DNA of 18,904 bases from Acidobacteriota bacterium (GCA_020851835.1 JADZBZ010000260.1:1-18904), one strand, 5' to 3'. Positions 1 to 7,868 are shown, counted from the stretch's first letter. Numbers and translations are program-made. The notes: a model not told the origin generated them from the letters alone.

Positions 1-179
1 AGGAAGCGCGCCAGCCGGGTCGCCTGACCCACCGCCAGCACGAGGACGCCCGTGGCCATGGGGTCCAGCGTGCCGCAATGCCCGATCCGCCGCTCGCCGA
101 GGGCCCGGCGCGCCACGGCGACCATGTCGTGCGATGTCGGCCCCGGGGGCTTGTCCAGGACGAGAACGCCGGAGGTCAT
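1..179 (-). CDS. truB: tRNA pseudouridine(55) synthase TruB, N-terminal part only
   Basis: TruB isomerises U55 of the tRNA T-loop to pseudouridine in the cytoplasm. Only the first 59 codons are in the window; the gene continues past the left edge. The visible protein begins MTSGVLVLDKPPGPTSHDMV and contains GHCGTLDPMATGVL, which is the TruB catalytic motif with the nucleophilic Asp in the GTLDP core. A Cys stands where Thr is common in GHTGTLDP. The ATG at 179-177 overlaps the TGA of nrnA in an ATGA arrangement, so translational coupling is likely. Its place after rbfA and nrnA matches the common nusA-infB-rbfA-nrnA-truB order. The identification is firm; nothing can be said about the C-terminal PUA region. 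Confidence 0.95.
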   Translation of the reverse strand, partial: MTSGVLVLDKPPGPTSHDMVAVARRALGERRIGHCGTLDPMATGVLVLAVGQATRLARF

Positions 180-1144
180 TGCCGGACGGCCTTCGCCAGC
201 AGCTGCGCAAACTGCGCGCACCCCTCTTCCAGGGATCCCAGCCAGGCGCATCCAGAGGCATTCACGTGGCCGCCCCCACCGAAGGTGCGGGCGATGGCGG
301 CCGTGTCCACCGCTCCCTTGGAGCGCAGGCTGACGCGCCAGTCGTCCGGTCCCATCTGCTTGAAGAAGGCCACGGCCTGAATGTCCTTCACCGTCAGCGG
401 GAAGTTGATGAGACCCTCGGTATCGTCGTAAGTGCCGCCCAGGCCGGCCGCCAGCGCCTGGGTGATGAAGAGCAGGGCCACGCGTCCATCGGCGTGCACG
501 GTCATCCCATTGAGCACGGCTCCGAAAATCCGCACGCGCGCCAGCGAGCTGCTGTCGTAGTGCGTGCGGGCGATCCACAGCGGGTCGGCGCCGGCCGCGA
601 CGGCGCGCCCGGCGAGCGCATAGGTGCGCGGCGTGAGGTGCGAGAAGCGGAAGGATCCGGTGTCGGTCAGGATCGCCAGGTAGAGGTGGGTGGCGATGTC
701 TGGGGTGAGGCTCACGCCGAGGGTGTCGATCAGGGTGAACACCATCTCTCCGCACGCGGCCGCCCCCTGGTCGATCCAGTTGATCGTGCCGTAGCCCGCA
801 TTGCCCGGATGATGGTCGATGTTCACGACGGGCGAGCGATCCAGCCCCGACACGCCCGTTCGTTCGAGCGAGCTGCACTCCATCACGAGGCTCGCGTCGG
901 CGGTGTCATGGACGGCGGTCGTCACCCGGATGTCGGCGACGCGCGGAAAGGGCCGCAGGAATGCCGGCGGCACGGCGTCCATCACGACGGTCGCCTCCTT
1001 GCCCAGCGTCTCGAGGGCCAAGGCCATCGCGACGGCCGAGCCGATGGCGTCGCCGTCGGGCCGTTGATGCGACGAGACGAAGAAGCGGCGGCCGCGGGCG
1101 ATCGCCGCCAGTAGGTCGGCCGGGGGGTTACTGTGGGGGCTCAT
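176..1144 (-). CDS. nrnA: DHH-family oligoribonuclease / pAp phosphatase, NrnA-like
   Basis: A DHH/DHHA1 phosphoesterase of 322 residues, the usual NrnA size (about 310-330). NrnA proteins degrade 2-5 nt RNA oligomers and dephosphorylate pAp with divalent metals. Visible motifs are SSHQRPDGDAIGS (residues 24-36, His26, Asp30, Asp32), the DHH triad 110-112 in NIDHHPGNAGYG, LTDTGSFRF with Asp161, and the DHHA1 substrate loop GGGGHVNASG from about residue 289. Motif II reads LVMECSSLER, with Glu89 where the Bacillus enzyme has a metal-binding Asp. The ATG at 1144 is preferred because it has a GGAG/GAAGG ribosome site just upstream and overlaps the end of rbfA by 17 bp. A longer in-frame start at 1204 would add 20 basic residues lying inside rbfA and is unlikely. 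It is coupled to truB by ATGA. Confidence 0.92.
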   Translation of the reverse strand: MSPHSNPPADLLAAIARGRRFFVSSHQRPDGDAIGSAVAMALALETLGKEATVVMDAVPPAFLRPFPRVADIRVTTAVHDTADASLVMECSSLERTGVSGLDRSPVVNIDHHPGNAGYGTINWIDQGAAACGEMVFTLIDTLGVSLTPDIATHLYLAILTDTGSFRFSHLTPRTYALAGRAVAAGADPLWIARTHYDSSSLARVRIFGAVLNGMTVHADGRVALLFITQALAAGLGGTYDDTEGLINFPLTVKDIQAVAFFKQMGPDDWRVSLRSKGAVDTAAIARTFGGGGHVNASGCAWLGSLEEGCAQFAQLLAKAVRQ

Positions 1145-1583
1145 CCTTCTCCGCGTCGGGCGCCACGCCTTCCCGGGCGTCTGGCGGCAGGTCGGACGGT
1201 GCATCGACCAGCGCGTTCAGTTCCGGATGCGCTTCGCGCTCGGCGTGCAGGTCCTGGATGATGCGCTCGATGCGATCCTGGGCCGCCACCGACTCGTCGT
1301 ACTGAAAAATGATCTCCGGCACGCGGCGCAGCGTGAGGCGCTGGCTGAGCAGGTGGCGTAGAAATGGCGCCGTCCGTGCCAGCGCCTTCGCGGTGTCGGC
1401 GCGCTCCTTGCCCTCCGACATCACCGTCCAGTACATCCGCGCCATCGACAGATCGGCCGTGAGCTTGACGCGCGTGATGGTGACCAGTCCCACCCCCGGA
1501 TCGCGCACCTCGGTGGCCAGCATTTGGCCGAGCTCTTCGCGAATCTGCTCGGCGATGCGTTCGACGCGGTGGGAAAGGGCCAT
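1128..1583 (-). CDS. rbfA: 30S ribosome-binding factor RbfA
   Basis: RbfA binds the 30S subunit and assists late 16S rRNA maturation near helix 1. The protein (151 residues from this start) begins MALSHRVERIAEQIREELGQ and continues EVRDPGVGLVTITRVKLTADL and VPEIIFQYDES, the KH-like fold typical of the family, ending in an acidic Pro/Ala-rich tail of about 35 residues. The ATG at 1583 puts RVERIAEQI at the conserved N-terminus. Another in-frame ATG at 1604 would add seven residues, and neither has a strong Shine-Dalgarno sequence, so the start is uncertain by seven codons. It lies 35 bp after infB and overlaps nrnA, consistent with the same transcript. Confidence 0.92.
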   Translation of the reverse strand: MALSHRVERIAEQIREELGQMLATEVRDPGVGLVTITRVKLTADLSMARMYWTVMSEGKERADTAKALARTAPFLRHLLSQRLTLRRVPEIIFQYDESVAAQDRIERIIQDLHAEREAHPELNALVDAPSDLPPDAREGVAPDAEKDEPPQ

Positions 1584-1618
1584 GGGTCCACTGACACACG
1601 TCATCAGGCGTCCAGGGT

Positions 1619-4405
1619 CTAGGCGCTCGCCGCCACCCGCTCCAACTGGAACACTTCGATGACGTCGCCGACCTTGACGTCGTTGAAGTTCTGCAGGCCG
1701 ATGCCGCACTCGATGCCCGCCTTGACCTCGGAGACATCGTCCTTGAAGCGCTTGAGCGAGGCGAGGCGGCCTTCCCAGACCACGACGTTGTCGCGGAGCA
1801 GGCGGGCCTGCGCCTCTCCCTGGCGCGTGATCCGGCCGTCGTTGACGATGCAGCCGGCCACGGTCCCGACCTTGGGCACCTTGAAGGTGTCGCGGACGGT
1901 CGCGCCGCCGAGCCGTACCTCCTTGATGGTCGGCTCCAGCAGGCCCGCGATGGCCTTCTGAATCTCCTCAGTCACCTTGTAGATGACCGAGTGGCTGCGG
2001 ATGTCCACCTTCTCGCGTTCGGCCACTTCGGCCGCGTTGCGGTCGGGACGGACGTTGAAGCCGATGATGATGGCATTGGACGCCGCGGCCAGCAGCACAT
2101 CCGACTCGTTGATGGCACCTACCGCGGAGTGAATGATCTTCACCTTGGTGCGGGCGTCGGACAGCTTGGCCAGGGAGTCGGCGAGCACCTCGGCCGAGCC
2201 CTGTACGTCGGCCTTGATGATCAGGGGCAGGTCCTTCATCCCACCCTCGTTCATCTGCTGCTGCAGCGATTCGAGCGTGAGGCGGCTGCCCTTGGCACCG
2301 AGAACCCGTTCCTTGACCTGCGCCTGGCGGAAGGTCGCGATCTGCCGCGCCTTGGCCGGGTCGGTCACGGCCTGGAAGGAATCGCCAGGCGAGGGCAGGG
2401 CCTCGAGCCCCAGCAGCTCAACCGGCGTCGAGGGGCCAGCCAGCTTGAGCGTGCGACCCCGATCGTCGATGATCGCGCGCACGCGCCCGACGACCGGACC
2501 GGCGATGACGTTGTCGCCAACCCGCAGCGTGCCGTCCTGCACGAGTACGGTTGCCACGGGCCCCCGGCCCCGGTCGAGCTTGGTTTCGAGCACGGTGCCG
2601 AGCGCGGCCCGCTTCGGGTTGGCCTTGTGCTCGCCGATGTCGGTCACGAGCAGAATCATGTCGAGCAGAGCGTCGAGATTCTGCTTCTGCTTGGCCGACA
2701 CCTCGACGAACACTGTATCGCCGCCCCAGTCCTCTGGCATGAGGCCCAGATCGGCGAGTTGCCGCTTGGGCACCTCGGGGTTGGCGCCCGGCTTATCGAT
2801 CTTGTTCACCGCCACGATGATCGGCACGCCGGCCGCCCTGGCATGGTCGATGGCTTCCTTGGTCTGGGGCATCACGCCGTCATCGGCCGCCACGACCAGG
2901 ATGACGACGTCGGTGACCTTGGCGCCGCGCCCGCGCATGAGCGTGAACGCCGCATGGCCTGGCGTGTCGAGGAAGACGATCTGCTTGTCGCGTTTCTCGC
3001 CGACGCCGCCCACCAGATAGGCGCCGATGTGCTGCGTGATGCCGCCGGCCTCGCGCTCGGCGACGCGGGTCGCCCGGATGGAGTCGAGTAGCGTGGTCTT
3101 GCCGTGATCGACGTGGCCCATGACGGTGACCACGGGCGCGCGAGGGACCAGGTCGCTCGGGTCGACGGCCTCCGACTCGGTTTCGATGAGTTCCTCTTCG
3201 TAGGTGCGCGTCTCGATCTGCGCACCGAAGCCGCGCGCCACCTCCCGTGCGGTGCCCATGTCGACGACCGAGTTGATGGTCATCATCATGCGCCGATCGA
3301 GCAGCGCCTTGAGCACTTCCTTCGCGCGAACGTCGAGCCTGTCGGCCAGATCCTTCACCGTCATGCCCTCGGCGAGCGTGATGGTGCGCGAAATCGGCGG
3401 CGGCTCGACCGGCGCGGCTGCTGCCGGCATGCGCTGCAAGGCGTCCCGGCGCTGAGACGCTCGCGGCCGTCCCGACGGGCGGGGGCGGTGGCTGTGGCCG
3501 TAAGGCGGCCGGCCCGGCATGCCGGGTCGGCCGGGAATCTGCCCGGGCCGGACTGGTTGGGAGGGCAGGGGACGAGGGCCCCCGAGCATGGACGGCGTCG
3601 TGCCTCCGGCCGGCCGCCCGCCGGGATACGGCGGACGGCCGCCGGCAGGGCGCGCGGTCTGCGCCGGTGGCGCCGGCCGCGGGGTGGCCGGCCGAGGCGG
3701 CGGCTGCGGTGGCAGGACGCGCCGGGGCACCAGGGGCGGCGCCGTTGGCGGGGCCTGGCCCGGTTCCTCGACTCGAAGGCGGATACTGGGCGGCACGAAG
3801 CGCCCCGCCGGCCGTGCCCGTGGAGGCGATACGACCGGCACGTCGAGAGCCGCCGGAGGCTCGGGAGCGGCGGCCTCCGTGGCCACGGCCGGCCCCTCGG
3901 TGACGCCGGGGGCGGCTTCGGGCTCGGGTTCGACGACCGCGGGCGGCGCCGGCGGGGCTGTCTCCACGGCTTCGGTGGCCGCCACCATCTCGGCTGCCGG
4001 CTCGCTCTCGACGGGCGCGGCCTCGAACGCCTCCGCGTGCGCGGCCTCCTCGGTCTCGGAAGCCGCTTCGACCACTGGCTTCACCAGCGTCGGCTTCTTC
4101 ACCAGCCGTGGCGGGCCCAGCGCCGGCGCGGCCGGCTTCGCCGGCTCGGGGGCAGCGCCGCCCTTGCGCGAAGAGCCGCGTGCCCTGGCGGCCTTCACGG
4201 CCTGGTCCGAGAACATGTCGCCCTTCGGGAGTTCGACGCCACGCTGCTTGGCCTGGCGCTCCACGAACTGACGCGCCACGATCTCCTCGAGCGTGCTCGA
4301 CGCGCTCTTCAGCTCGATGCCGTGGTTCTTCTTCAGCAGGTCCATCACGTCGTGGCTGGACATGTTCAGAAGTTCGGCGACTTTGTAGATCCGGACAGTG
4401 GCCAT
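1619..4405 (-). CDS. infB: Translation initiation factor IF-2
   Basis: IF-2 is the GTPase that recruits fMet-tRNA to the 30S subunit and promotes subunit joining. The protein has 928 residues. It starts with an IF2_N module (VRIYKVAELLNMSSHDVMDL, about 4-55), followed by a long Ala/Pro/Glu then Pro/Gly/Arg-rich linker (about 60-335), a second IF2_N module (about 341-393), and the G domain. G-motifs are GHVDHGKT (430-437), DTPGH (480-484), NKID (534-537) and SAK (570-572). Domains II, III and the tRNA-binding C2 domain follow to the end (WEGRLASLKRFKDDVSEV and GIGLQNFNDVKVGDVIEVF near the C-terminus). The start at 4405 directly precedes the conserved first module. There are 57 bp between nusA and infB, with no ylxR or L7Ae-like gene. 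Confidence 0.98.
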   Translation of the reverse strand: MATVRIYKVAELLNMSSHDVMDLLKKNHGIELKSASSTLEEIVARQFVERQAKQRGVELPKGDMFSDQAVKAARARGSSRKGGAAPEPAKPAAPALGPPRLVKKPTLVKPVVEAASETEEAAHAEAFEAAPVESEPAAEMVAATEAVETAPPAPPAVVEPEPEAAPGVTEGPAVATEAAAPEPPAALDVPVVSPPRARPAGRFVPPSIRLRVEEPGQAPPTAPPLVPRRVLPPQPPPRPATPRPAPPAQTARPAGGRPPYPGGRPAGGTTPSMLGGPRPLPSQPVRPGQIPGRPGMPGRPPYGHSHRPRPSGRPRASQRRDALQRMPAAAAPVEPPPISRTITLAEGMTVKDLADRLDVRAKEVLKALLDRRMMMTINSVVDMGTAREVARGFGAQIETRTYEEELIETESEAVDPSDLVPRAPVVTVMGHVDHGKTTLLDSIRATRVAEREAGGITQHIGAYLVGGVGEKRDKQIVFLDTPGHAAFTLMRGRGAKVTDVVILVVAADDGVMPQTKEAIDHARAAGVPIIVAVNKIDKPGANPEVPKRQLADLGLMPEDWGGDTVFVEVSAKQKQNLDALLDMILLVTDIGEHKANPKRAALGTVLETKLDRGRGPVATVLVQDGTLRVGDNVIAGPVVGRVRAIIDDRGRTLKLAGPSTPVELLGLEALPSPGDSFQAVTDPAKARQIATFRQAQVKERVLGAKGSRLTLESLQQQMNEGGMKDLPLIIKADVQGSAEVLADSLAKLSDARTKVKIIHSAVGAINESDVLLAAASNAIIIGFNVRPDRNAAEVAEREKVDIRSHSVIYKVTEEIQKAIAGLLEPTIKEVRLGGATVRDTFKVPKVGTVAGCIVNDGRITRQGEAQARLLRDNVVVWEGRLASLKRFKDDVSEVKAGIECGIGLQNFNDVKVGDVIEVFQLERVAASA

Positions 4406-4462
4406 TCGGTGTGTGTGCTCTCGGCTACGGACTTCAGGTCAGGCGCAAGCGGGTCGACGCGG

Positions 4463-5746
4463 TTACGTAGTCGAATCCGGCTTATCGGTCGCCGAGGTGG
4501 GCTCGTCGGCCGGGGCCTCAGGCGCCACCGGCTCGGGCGACACCGGCGCGGGCGATTCGGCCGGCTCTGCGGCCTCGACCGGCCCGACCGCAGGCGTCTC
4601 GGCGGCGGACTCATCGATCGAGGCCTCTATCTCCGGCTGTGCCTCTCCGCCCTCGGCCGCCGCGGCCTCCATGGCCCCGAACTCCGCTTCGACTTCCTTG
4701 CGCCTTTCTTCCTCGCTCTTGATATCGATGCGCCAGCCGGTCAGCTTGGCCGCCAGCCGGACGTTCTGGCCCTTCTTGCCAATCGCCAGCGACAACTGCC
4801 TGTCTTCGACTACGACCTCCATGACCCGGTCCTTGTCGTCCACAATCGTGACGCGCTGCACCTTGGCCGGGCTGAGCGCGTTCATGACGAACTGCACCGG
4901 ATCGTCCGAGTAGTCGACGATGTCGATCTTCTCGCCGCGCAGTTCGCGGATGATGGCCTGGACGCGCGTGCCTTTCATGCCGACGCAGGCGCCCACCGGG
5001 TCCACGTCGCGCTCGCGCGAGTAGACCGCCACCTTGGCGCGGTCGCCCGCCTCGCGGACGGCGCCGCGGATCATCACCGTGCCATCGTAGATCTCCGGCA
5101 CCTCCTGTTCGAAGAGCTTGATGAGCAGCGCCGGATCCGTGCGCGACAACACGATCTGGGGGCCCTTGGCGCCCGTACCGACGGCGCGGATCACCGCCCG
5201 CAGGCGGTCGCCCTGCGCGTAGCTCTCGGCCCTCGACTGCTCCTTGCGCGGGAGCACCGCCTCGATGCGGCCGACCTCGACGATGATGTCGCCCTGCTCG
5301 AAGCGCTTGACCAGCCCGTTGACGACCTCGCCCACGCGCTGGTTGTACTCGGCGAAGACGTTTTCCCGCTCCGCTTCGCGGACCTTCTGGAAGATCACCT
5401 GCTTGGCGGTCTGCGCGGCAATTCGGCCCAGCACGTCGGTCCGCTTCGGGAACTCGATCTGGTACCCGGCCTCGACCTCGGCGTCCTCTCCGTAGATGTC
5501 CCTGGCCTCCGCCACGGAGATCTCGAGATCCGGATCGGTCACCTCCTCGACGATGGTCTTGACGGCGAAGAGTTCGACCTGCCCGTTCTCCGGGTTGAAC
5601 TTCGCCTTGAGGTCTTCGCCGGTCTTGTAGAACTTGCGCGACGCGGTCAGCACGGCCTCTTCCATCGCCTGGATGACAACGTCGGGCTCGATGCCTTTTT
5701 CCTTGGCGAGAGCCTCGATGGTCTGCAGCAGCGGATTCGTGCTCAT
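4463..5746 (-). CDS. nusA: Transcription termination/antitermination factor NusA
   Basis: NusA binds RNA polymerase and nascent RNA and modulates pausing, intrinsic termination and antitermination. The protein has 427 residues: N-terminal RNAP-binding domain (1 to about 125), S1 domain (about 134-198, GDIIVEVGRIEAVLPRKEQ), KH1 (DPVGACVGMKGTRVQAII) and KH2 (LAIGKKGQNVRLAAKLTGW), then an acidic Ala/Pro/Glu tail of about 75 residues. It lacks the two acidic-repeat domains of E. coli NusA. The start MSTNPLLQTIEAL at 5746 is chosen because it fits the family N-terminus, lies 7 bp after the rimP stop, and has GGAG about 13 bp upstream; a start at 5779 would run back into rimP. Possible autoregulation through the rimP leader hairpin is described separately. 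Confidence 0.97.
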   Translation of the reverse strand: MSTNPLLQTIEALAKEKGIEPDVVIQAMEEAVLTASRKFYKTGEDLKAKFNPENGQVELFAVKTIVEEVTDPDLEISVAEARDIYGEDAEVEAGYQIEFPKRTDVLGRIAAQTAKQVIFQKVREAERENVFAEYNQRVGEVVNGLVKRFEQGDIIVEVGRIEAVLPRKEQSRAESYAQGDRLRAVIRAVGTGAKGPQIVLSRTDPALLIKLFEQEVPEIYDGTVMIRGAVREAGDRAKVAVYSRERDVDPVGACVGMKGTRVQAIIRELRGEKIDIVDYSDDPVQFVMNALSPAKVQRVTIVDDKDRVMEVVVEDRQLSLAIGKKGQNVRLAAKLTGWRIDIKSEEERRKEVEAEFGAMEAAAAEGGEAQPEIEASIDESAAETPAVGPVEAAEPAESPAPVSPEPVAPEAPADEPTSATDKPDSTT

Positions 5747-5753
5747 GGTCGGG

Positions 5754-6233
5754 TCAGAACTCCACGTCGAGACGGGCACGGGCGATCAGCCTCAGCGGCA
5801 ATCGAACCTGCCTGCCCCCTTCCGATTCAAACACCACATCGTCGCCGTCCAGGCCCAGCAACCGGCCGGAGAACGCGGTCTGGCGGGCCACCGGTTCGGA
5901 CACCACGATCTTGGCCTTGCGGCCAGCAAACCGCTGATAGTCGCCCGCGCTTCGCAGCGGGCGGTCCAGACCCGGCGACGACACTTCCAGGGTGTAGCGA
6001 TCGGCCGGCACCAGGCCCTCGACGTCGAGGACGGCGCTCAGATCCTCGCTGACCCGTGCACAGTCTTCCAGGCTGACACTGTCTTCGGCCGTGAGGTTCG
6101 GCCCCGGCCGATCCAGCACGACCCGGAGGATCCGCTGGCCTCGCTCCCGGCGCAACTCGACGTCGAAGATGTCCAGCCCGTAACTGGCCGCCACCCGGGT
6201 CGCGGCTTTTCGGACACGCTCGACCGGGTCCAA
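5754..6233 (-). CDS. rimP: Ribosome maturation factor RimP, TTG start
   Basis: RimP is needed for 30S assembly around the 16S 5' and central domains. The protein is 159 residues from a TTG at 6233, giving LDPVERVRKAATRVAASYGL at the N-terminus (first codon read as Met), then the family hallmark LEVSSPGLDRPL followed by a C-terminal SH3-like domain (FSGRLLGLDGDDVVFES). The TTG is preferred because AGGGGG (6246-6241) stands 7 nt upstream, and because family members commonly begin close to this residue. A TTG at 6254 would add seven residues but would lie at the foot of the leader hairpin. It is the first gene after the candidate promoter at about 6306-6335. Confidence 0.95.
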   Translation of the reverse strand: MDPVERVRKAATRVAASYGLDIFDVELRRERGQRILRVVLDRPGPNLTAEDSVSLEDCARVSEDLSAVLDVEGLVPADRYTLEVSSPGLDRPLRSAGDYQRFAGRKAKIVVSEPVARQTAFSGRLLGLDGDDVVFESEGGRQVRLPLRLIARARLDVEF

Positions 6234-6254
6234 AAAGGGGCCCCCTAAACACAA

Positions 6255-6277
6255 AGAGTGGGCAACAGGCCCACTCT
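6255..6277 (-). terminator. Hairpin attenuator in the rimP leader
   Basis: On the transcribed minus strand AGAGTGGGC, loop CTGTT, GCCCACTCT form a perfect 9-bp inverted repeat, followed by TTGTGTTTAG, a U-rich but interrupted tract. The hairpin ends about 21 nt before the TTG start of rimP and lies after the candidate promoter, so a terminator here would act on the operon itself rather than on rimO. A NusA-dependent attenuator is known in the rimP-nusA leader of Bacillus subtilis; equivalence here is inference from position and form. Confidence 0.75.
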
Positions 6278-6288
6278 GGTTACCCAGA
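6275..6288 (-). promoter_or_regulatory. Small GNRA-loop hairpin overlapping the rimP attenuator
   Basis: On the minus strand TCTGG, loop GTAA, CCAGA form a 5-bp stem with a GNRA-type tetraloop. Its 3' arm shares AGA (6277-6275) with the 5' arm of the larger rimP hairpin, so the two cannot both be fully paired. It may be a weak antiterminator-like competitor or simply a co-stacked leader structure. The pairing is seen directly; a function is not shown. Confidence 0.45.
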
Positions 6289-6305
6289 CTCAGAACCGAC
6301 TGCTG

Positions 6306-6335
6306 ATCATATCACAGGGGTTTTCCCCCTTTCAG
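6306..6335 (-). promoter_or_regulatory. Candidate sigma-70 promoter for rimP-nusA-infB operon
   Basis: The minus strand carries TGATATGAT, an extended -10 (TG-n-TATGAT, 5 of 6 to TATAAT) at 6314-6306, with CTGAAA (4 of 6 to TTGACA) 18 bp upstream at 6335-6330, overlapping the rimO stop codon. Transcription would begin near 6299, giving a leader of about 65 nt that holds both hairpins before rimP. The spacer contains a GGGGAAAACCCC inverted repeat. Confidence 0.6.
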
Positions 6336-7807
6336 GGCAGTGGCCGCGCCACCAGGTCGTACTCTTCGGCCCCCACGATCTCGGCGTCCAGCAGGCGACC
6401 GGGGGCCAGTACGGAGGGGTCCGCATCGGTCAGATACACAACGGGGTCGATGTCGGGGGCCTGCCCGGACAGACGCCCGCGCCATACCCATTCGTGTTCC
6501 GGCGAGGGGCCGTCCACCATCAGCCGGACGCGGGTGCCGACCCGGGTCCTCTGGCGGATCCCGACCAGCGCCCGCTGCGTCGCCATCAGCCGCGACTGGC
6601 GCGCGAGTTTGACCTCGTCGGGCACATCGTCGGGGAGCGCGAAGGCCGTGGTCCCTTCTTCGTGCGAGTACGTGAAGACGCCCAGGTGGTCGAAGCCCAT
6701 GTCGGCGATGAAGCGTTCGAGCGTTTCCATGTCGGCGTCGGTTTCGCCGGGAAAGCCGGTGATGAAGGTCGTTCTCAACGTGACGAGGGGGATGCGGGCC
6801 CGGATCCTGGCGAGGAGCCGTTCGTACGACGCCCGCGTGCCCGGCCGCTTCATGCGCTTCAGCACGGGATCCGAGGCGTGCTGCAGCGGCAGGTCGATGT
6901 ACTTGCACACCTTGTCCAGGGTGGCGATGGCCTCGATGACCTCGTCTGTGATCGTCGTCGGGTAGAGGTACAGGAGGCGAATCCACTCGAGACCGTCCAC
7001 CTTGTCGAGCGCGCGGAGCAGAACCGCCAGGGCGCCACGCTGACCGCGATCGATGCCGTAGAAGGTCGTGTCCTGCGAGATCAGCAACAACTCCTTTACG
7101 CCGTCGGCCGCGAGCCGACGGGCTTCGCTGACCACCGACTCAATCGGTCGGCTGCGGTAGTGGCCGCGCATTTTCGGAATGATGCAGAAGGCGCACTTGT
7201 AGTCGCAGCCTTCGGCGATCTTCACGTAGGCATAGTGCCGGGGTGTGGTCCGACGGCGCGGTGTGTCCGCATCGTAGAGGTAGGTCGGCAGGTCGACGCC
7301 GAAGACGGGCGAGTCCGAGGCCGGCGGCCCTGCCGCGGGGGCCGGAGGGGCGGGGCCGGAACCCGGCGACCGACGCGTCCCGACCGGGTCCCGGCGATAG
7401 AAGGGGAGTGGCACCGACGCCGTGCCCGGAGAGGTCGAGGGGGCCTCTGGCCGACCTCCCTGAAGAGCGATCAGCGCCCGCACCAGCCCCGTGACCTCTC
7501 CTGTGCCCAACACGGCATCGATCTCGGGAATTTCCCGACGCAAGTCCTCCCGATACCGTTCGGCGAGGCACCCGGTGACGATCAGTCGCCGTCCCTTCGC
7601 CTGCTTCTTCAGTTCGGCCATCTCCAGGATGGTGTCGATCGACTCCTGCTTGGCGCGATCGATGAACGCACAGGTGTTGACCACGAGCACCTCGGCGCCG
7701 GTAGCGTCGGAGGTGATCTCATGCCCGGCCTCCTCCGCCAACCCGAGCATGACTTCGGAGTCGACGAGATTCTTGGGACAGCCGAGAGAAACGACCCCAA
7801 TCTTCAC
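6332..7807 (-). CDS. rimO: Ribosomal protein S12 methylthiotransferase RimO
   Basis: RimO is a radical-SAM enzyme with two 4Fe-4S clusters that methylthiolates an Asp of ribosomal protein S12. The protein has 491 residues. The N-terminal MTTase domain has Cys10 (SLGCPKNLVDSE), Cys46 (VNTCAF) and Cys80 (VTGC). The radical-SAM site is CDYKCAFC (Cys201, 205, 208), and a C-terminal TRAM domain occupies about residues 425-491. S12-specific features such as CPKNLVDSE favour RimO over MiaB. About 50 Pro/Ala/Ser-rich residues (about 117-170) sit between the first two domains, making it longer than the roughly 440-residue E. coli enzyme. The GTG at 7807 is chosen because AAAGGTG lies about 8 nt upstream and it yields the usual MKIGVVSLGC start; an ATG at 7834 is possible but lacks this support. 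Confidence 0.95.
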   Translation of the reverse strand: MKIGVVSLGCPKNLVDSEVMLGLAEEAGHEITSDATGAEVLVVNTCAFIDRAKQESIDTILEMAELKKQAKGRRLIVTGCLAERYREDLRREIPEIDAVLGTGEVTGLVRALIALQGGRPEAPSTSPGTASVPLPFYRRDPVGTRRSPGSGPAPPAPAAGPPASDSPVFGVDLPTYLYDADTPRRRTTPRHYAYVKIAEGCDYKCAFCIIPKMRGHYRSRPIESVVSEARRLAADGVKELLLISQDTTFYGIDRGQRGALAVLLRALDKVDGLEWIRLLYLYPTTITDEVIEAIATLDKVCKYIDLPLQHASDPVLKRMKRPGTRASYERLLARIRARIPLVTLRTTFITGFPGETDADMETLERFIADMGFDHLGVFTYSHEEGTTAFALPDDVPDEVKLARQSRLMATQRALVGIRQRTRVGTRVRLMVDGPSPEHEWVWRGRLSGQAPDIDPVVYLTDADPSVLAPGRLLDAEIVGAEEYDLVARPLP

Positions 7808-7868
7808 TACGTGAACACCTTTCAGCCTTAGCATCCGGGTCTAGACGACAGCCGTCGCGATCCCGGCA

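Noticed and set aside
3400..4100. Possible tandem repeat or mobile sequence in the GC-rich stretch of infB
   Set aside because: In the infB frame this is the Pro/Gly/Ala-rich linker between the two IF2_N modules, which is naturally low in complexity.
3104..6052. A 982-codon open frame on the plus strand, antisense to infB, nusA and rimP
   Set aside because: It mirrors strongly conserved minus-strand genes, its translation is Arg/His/Leu/Asp-rich low-quality sequence without domains, and long antisense frames are expected in high-GC DNA.
7808..7868. Terminator or promoter in the asnS-rimO gap
   Set aside because: Only a short imperfect repeat (GACGGCTGTCGTC) is seen, with no U-tract and no convincing -10/-35 pair; the rimO ribosome site explains the conserved-looking end.
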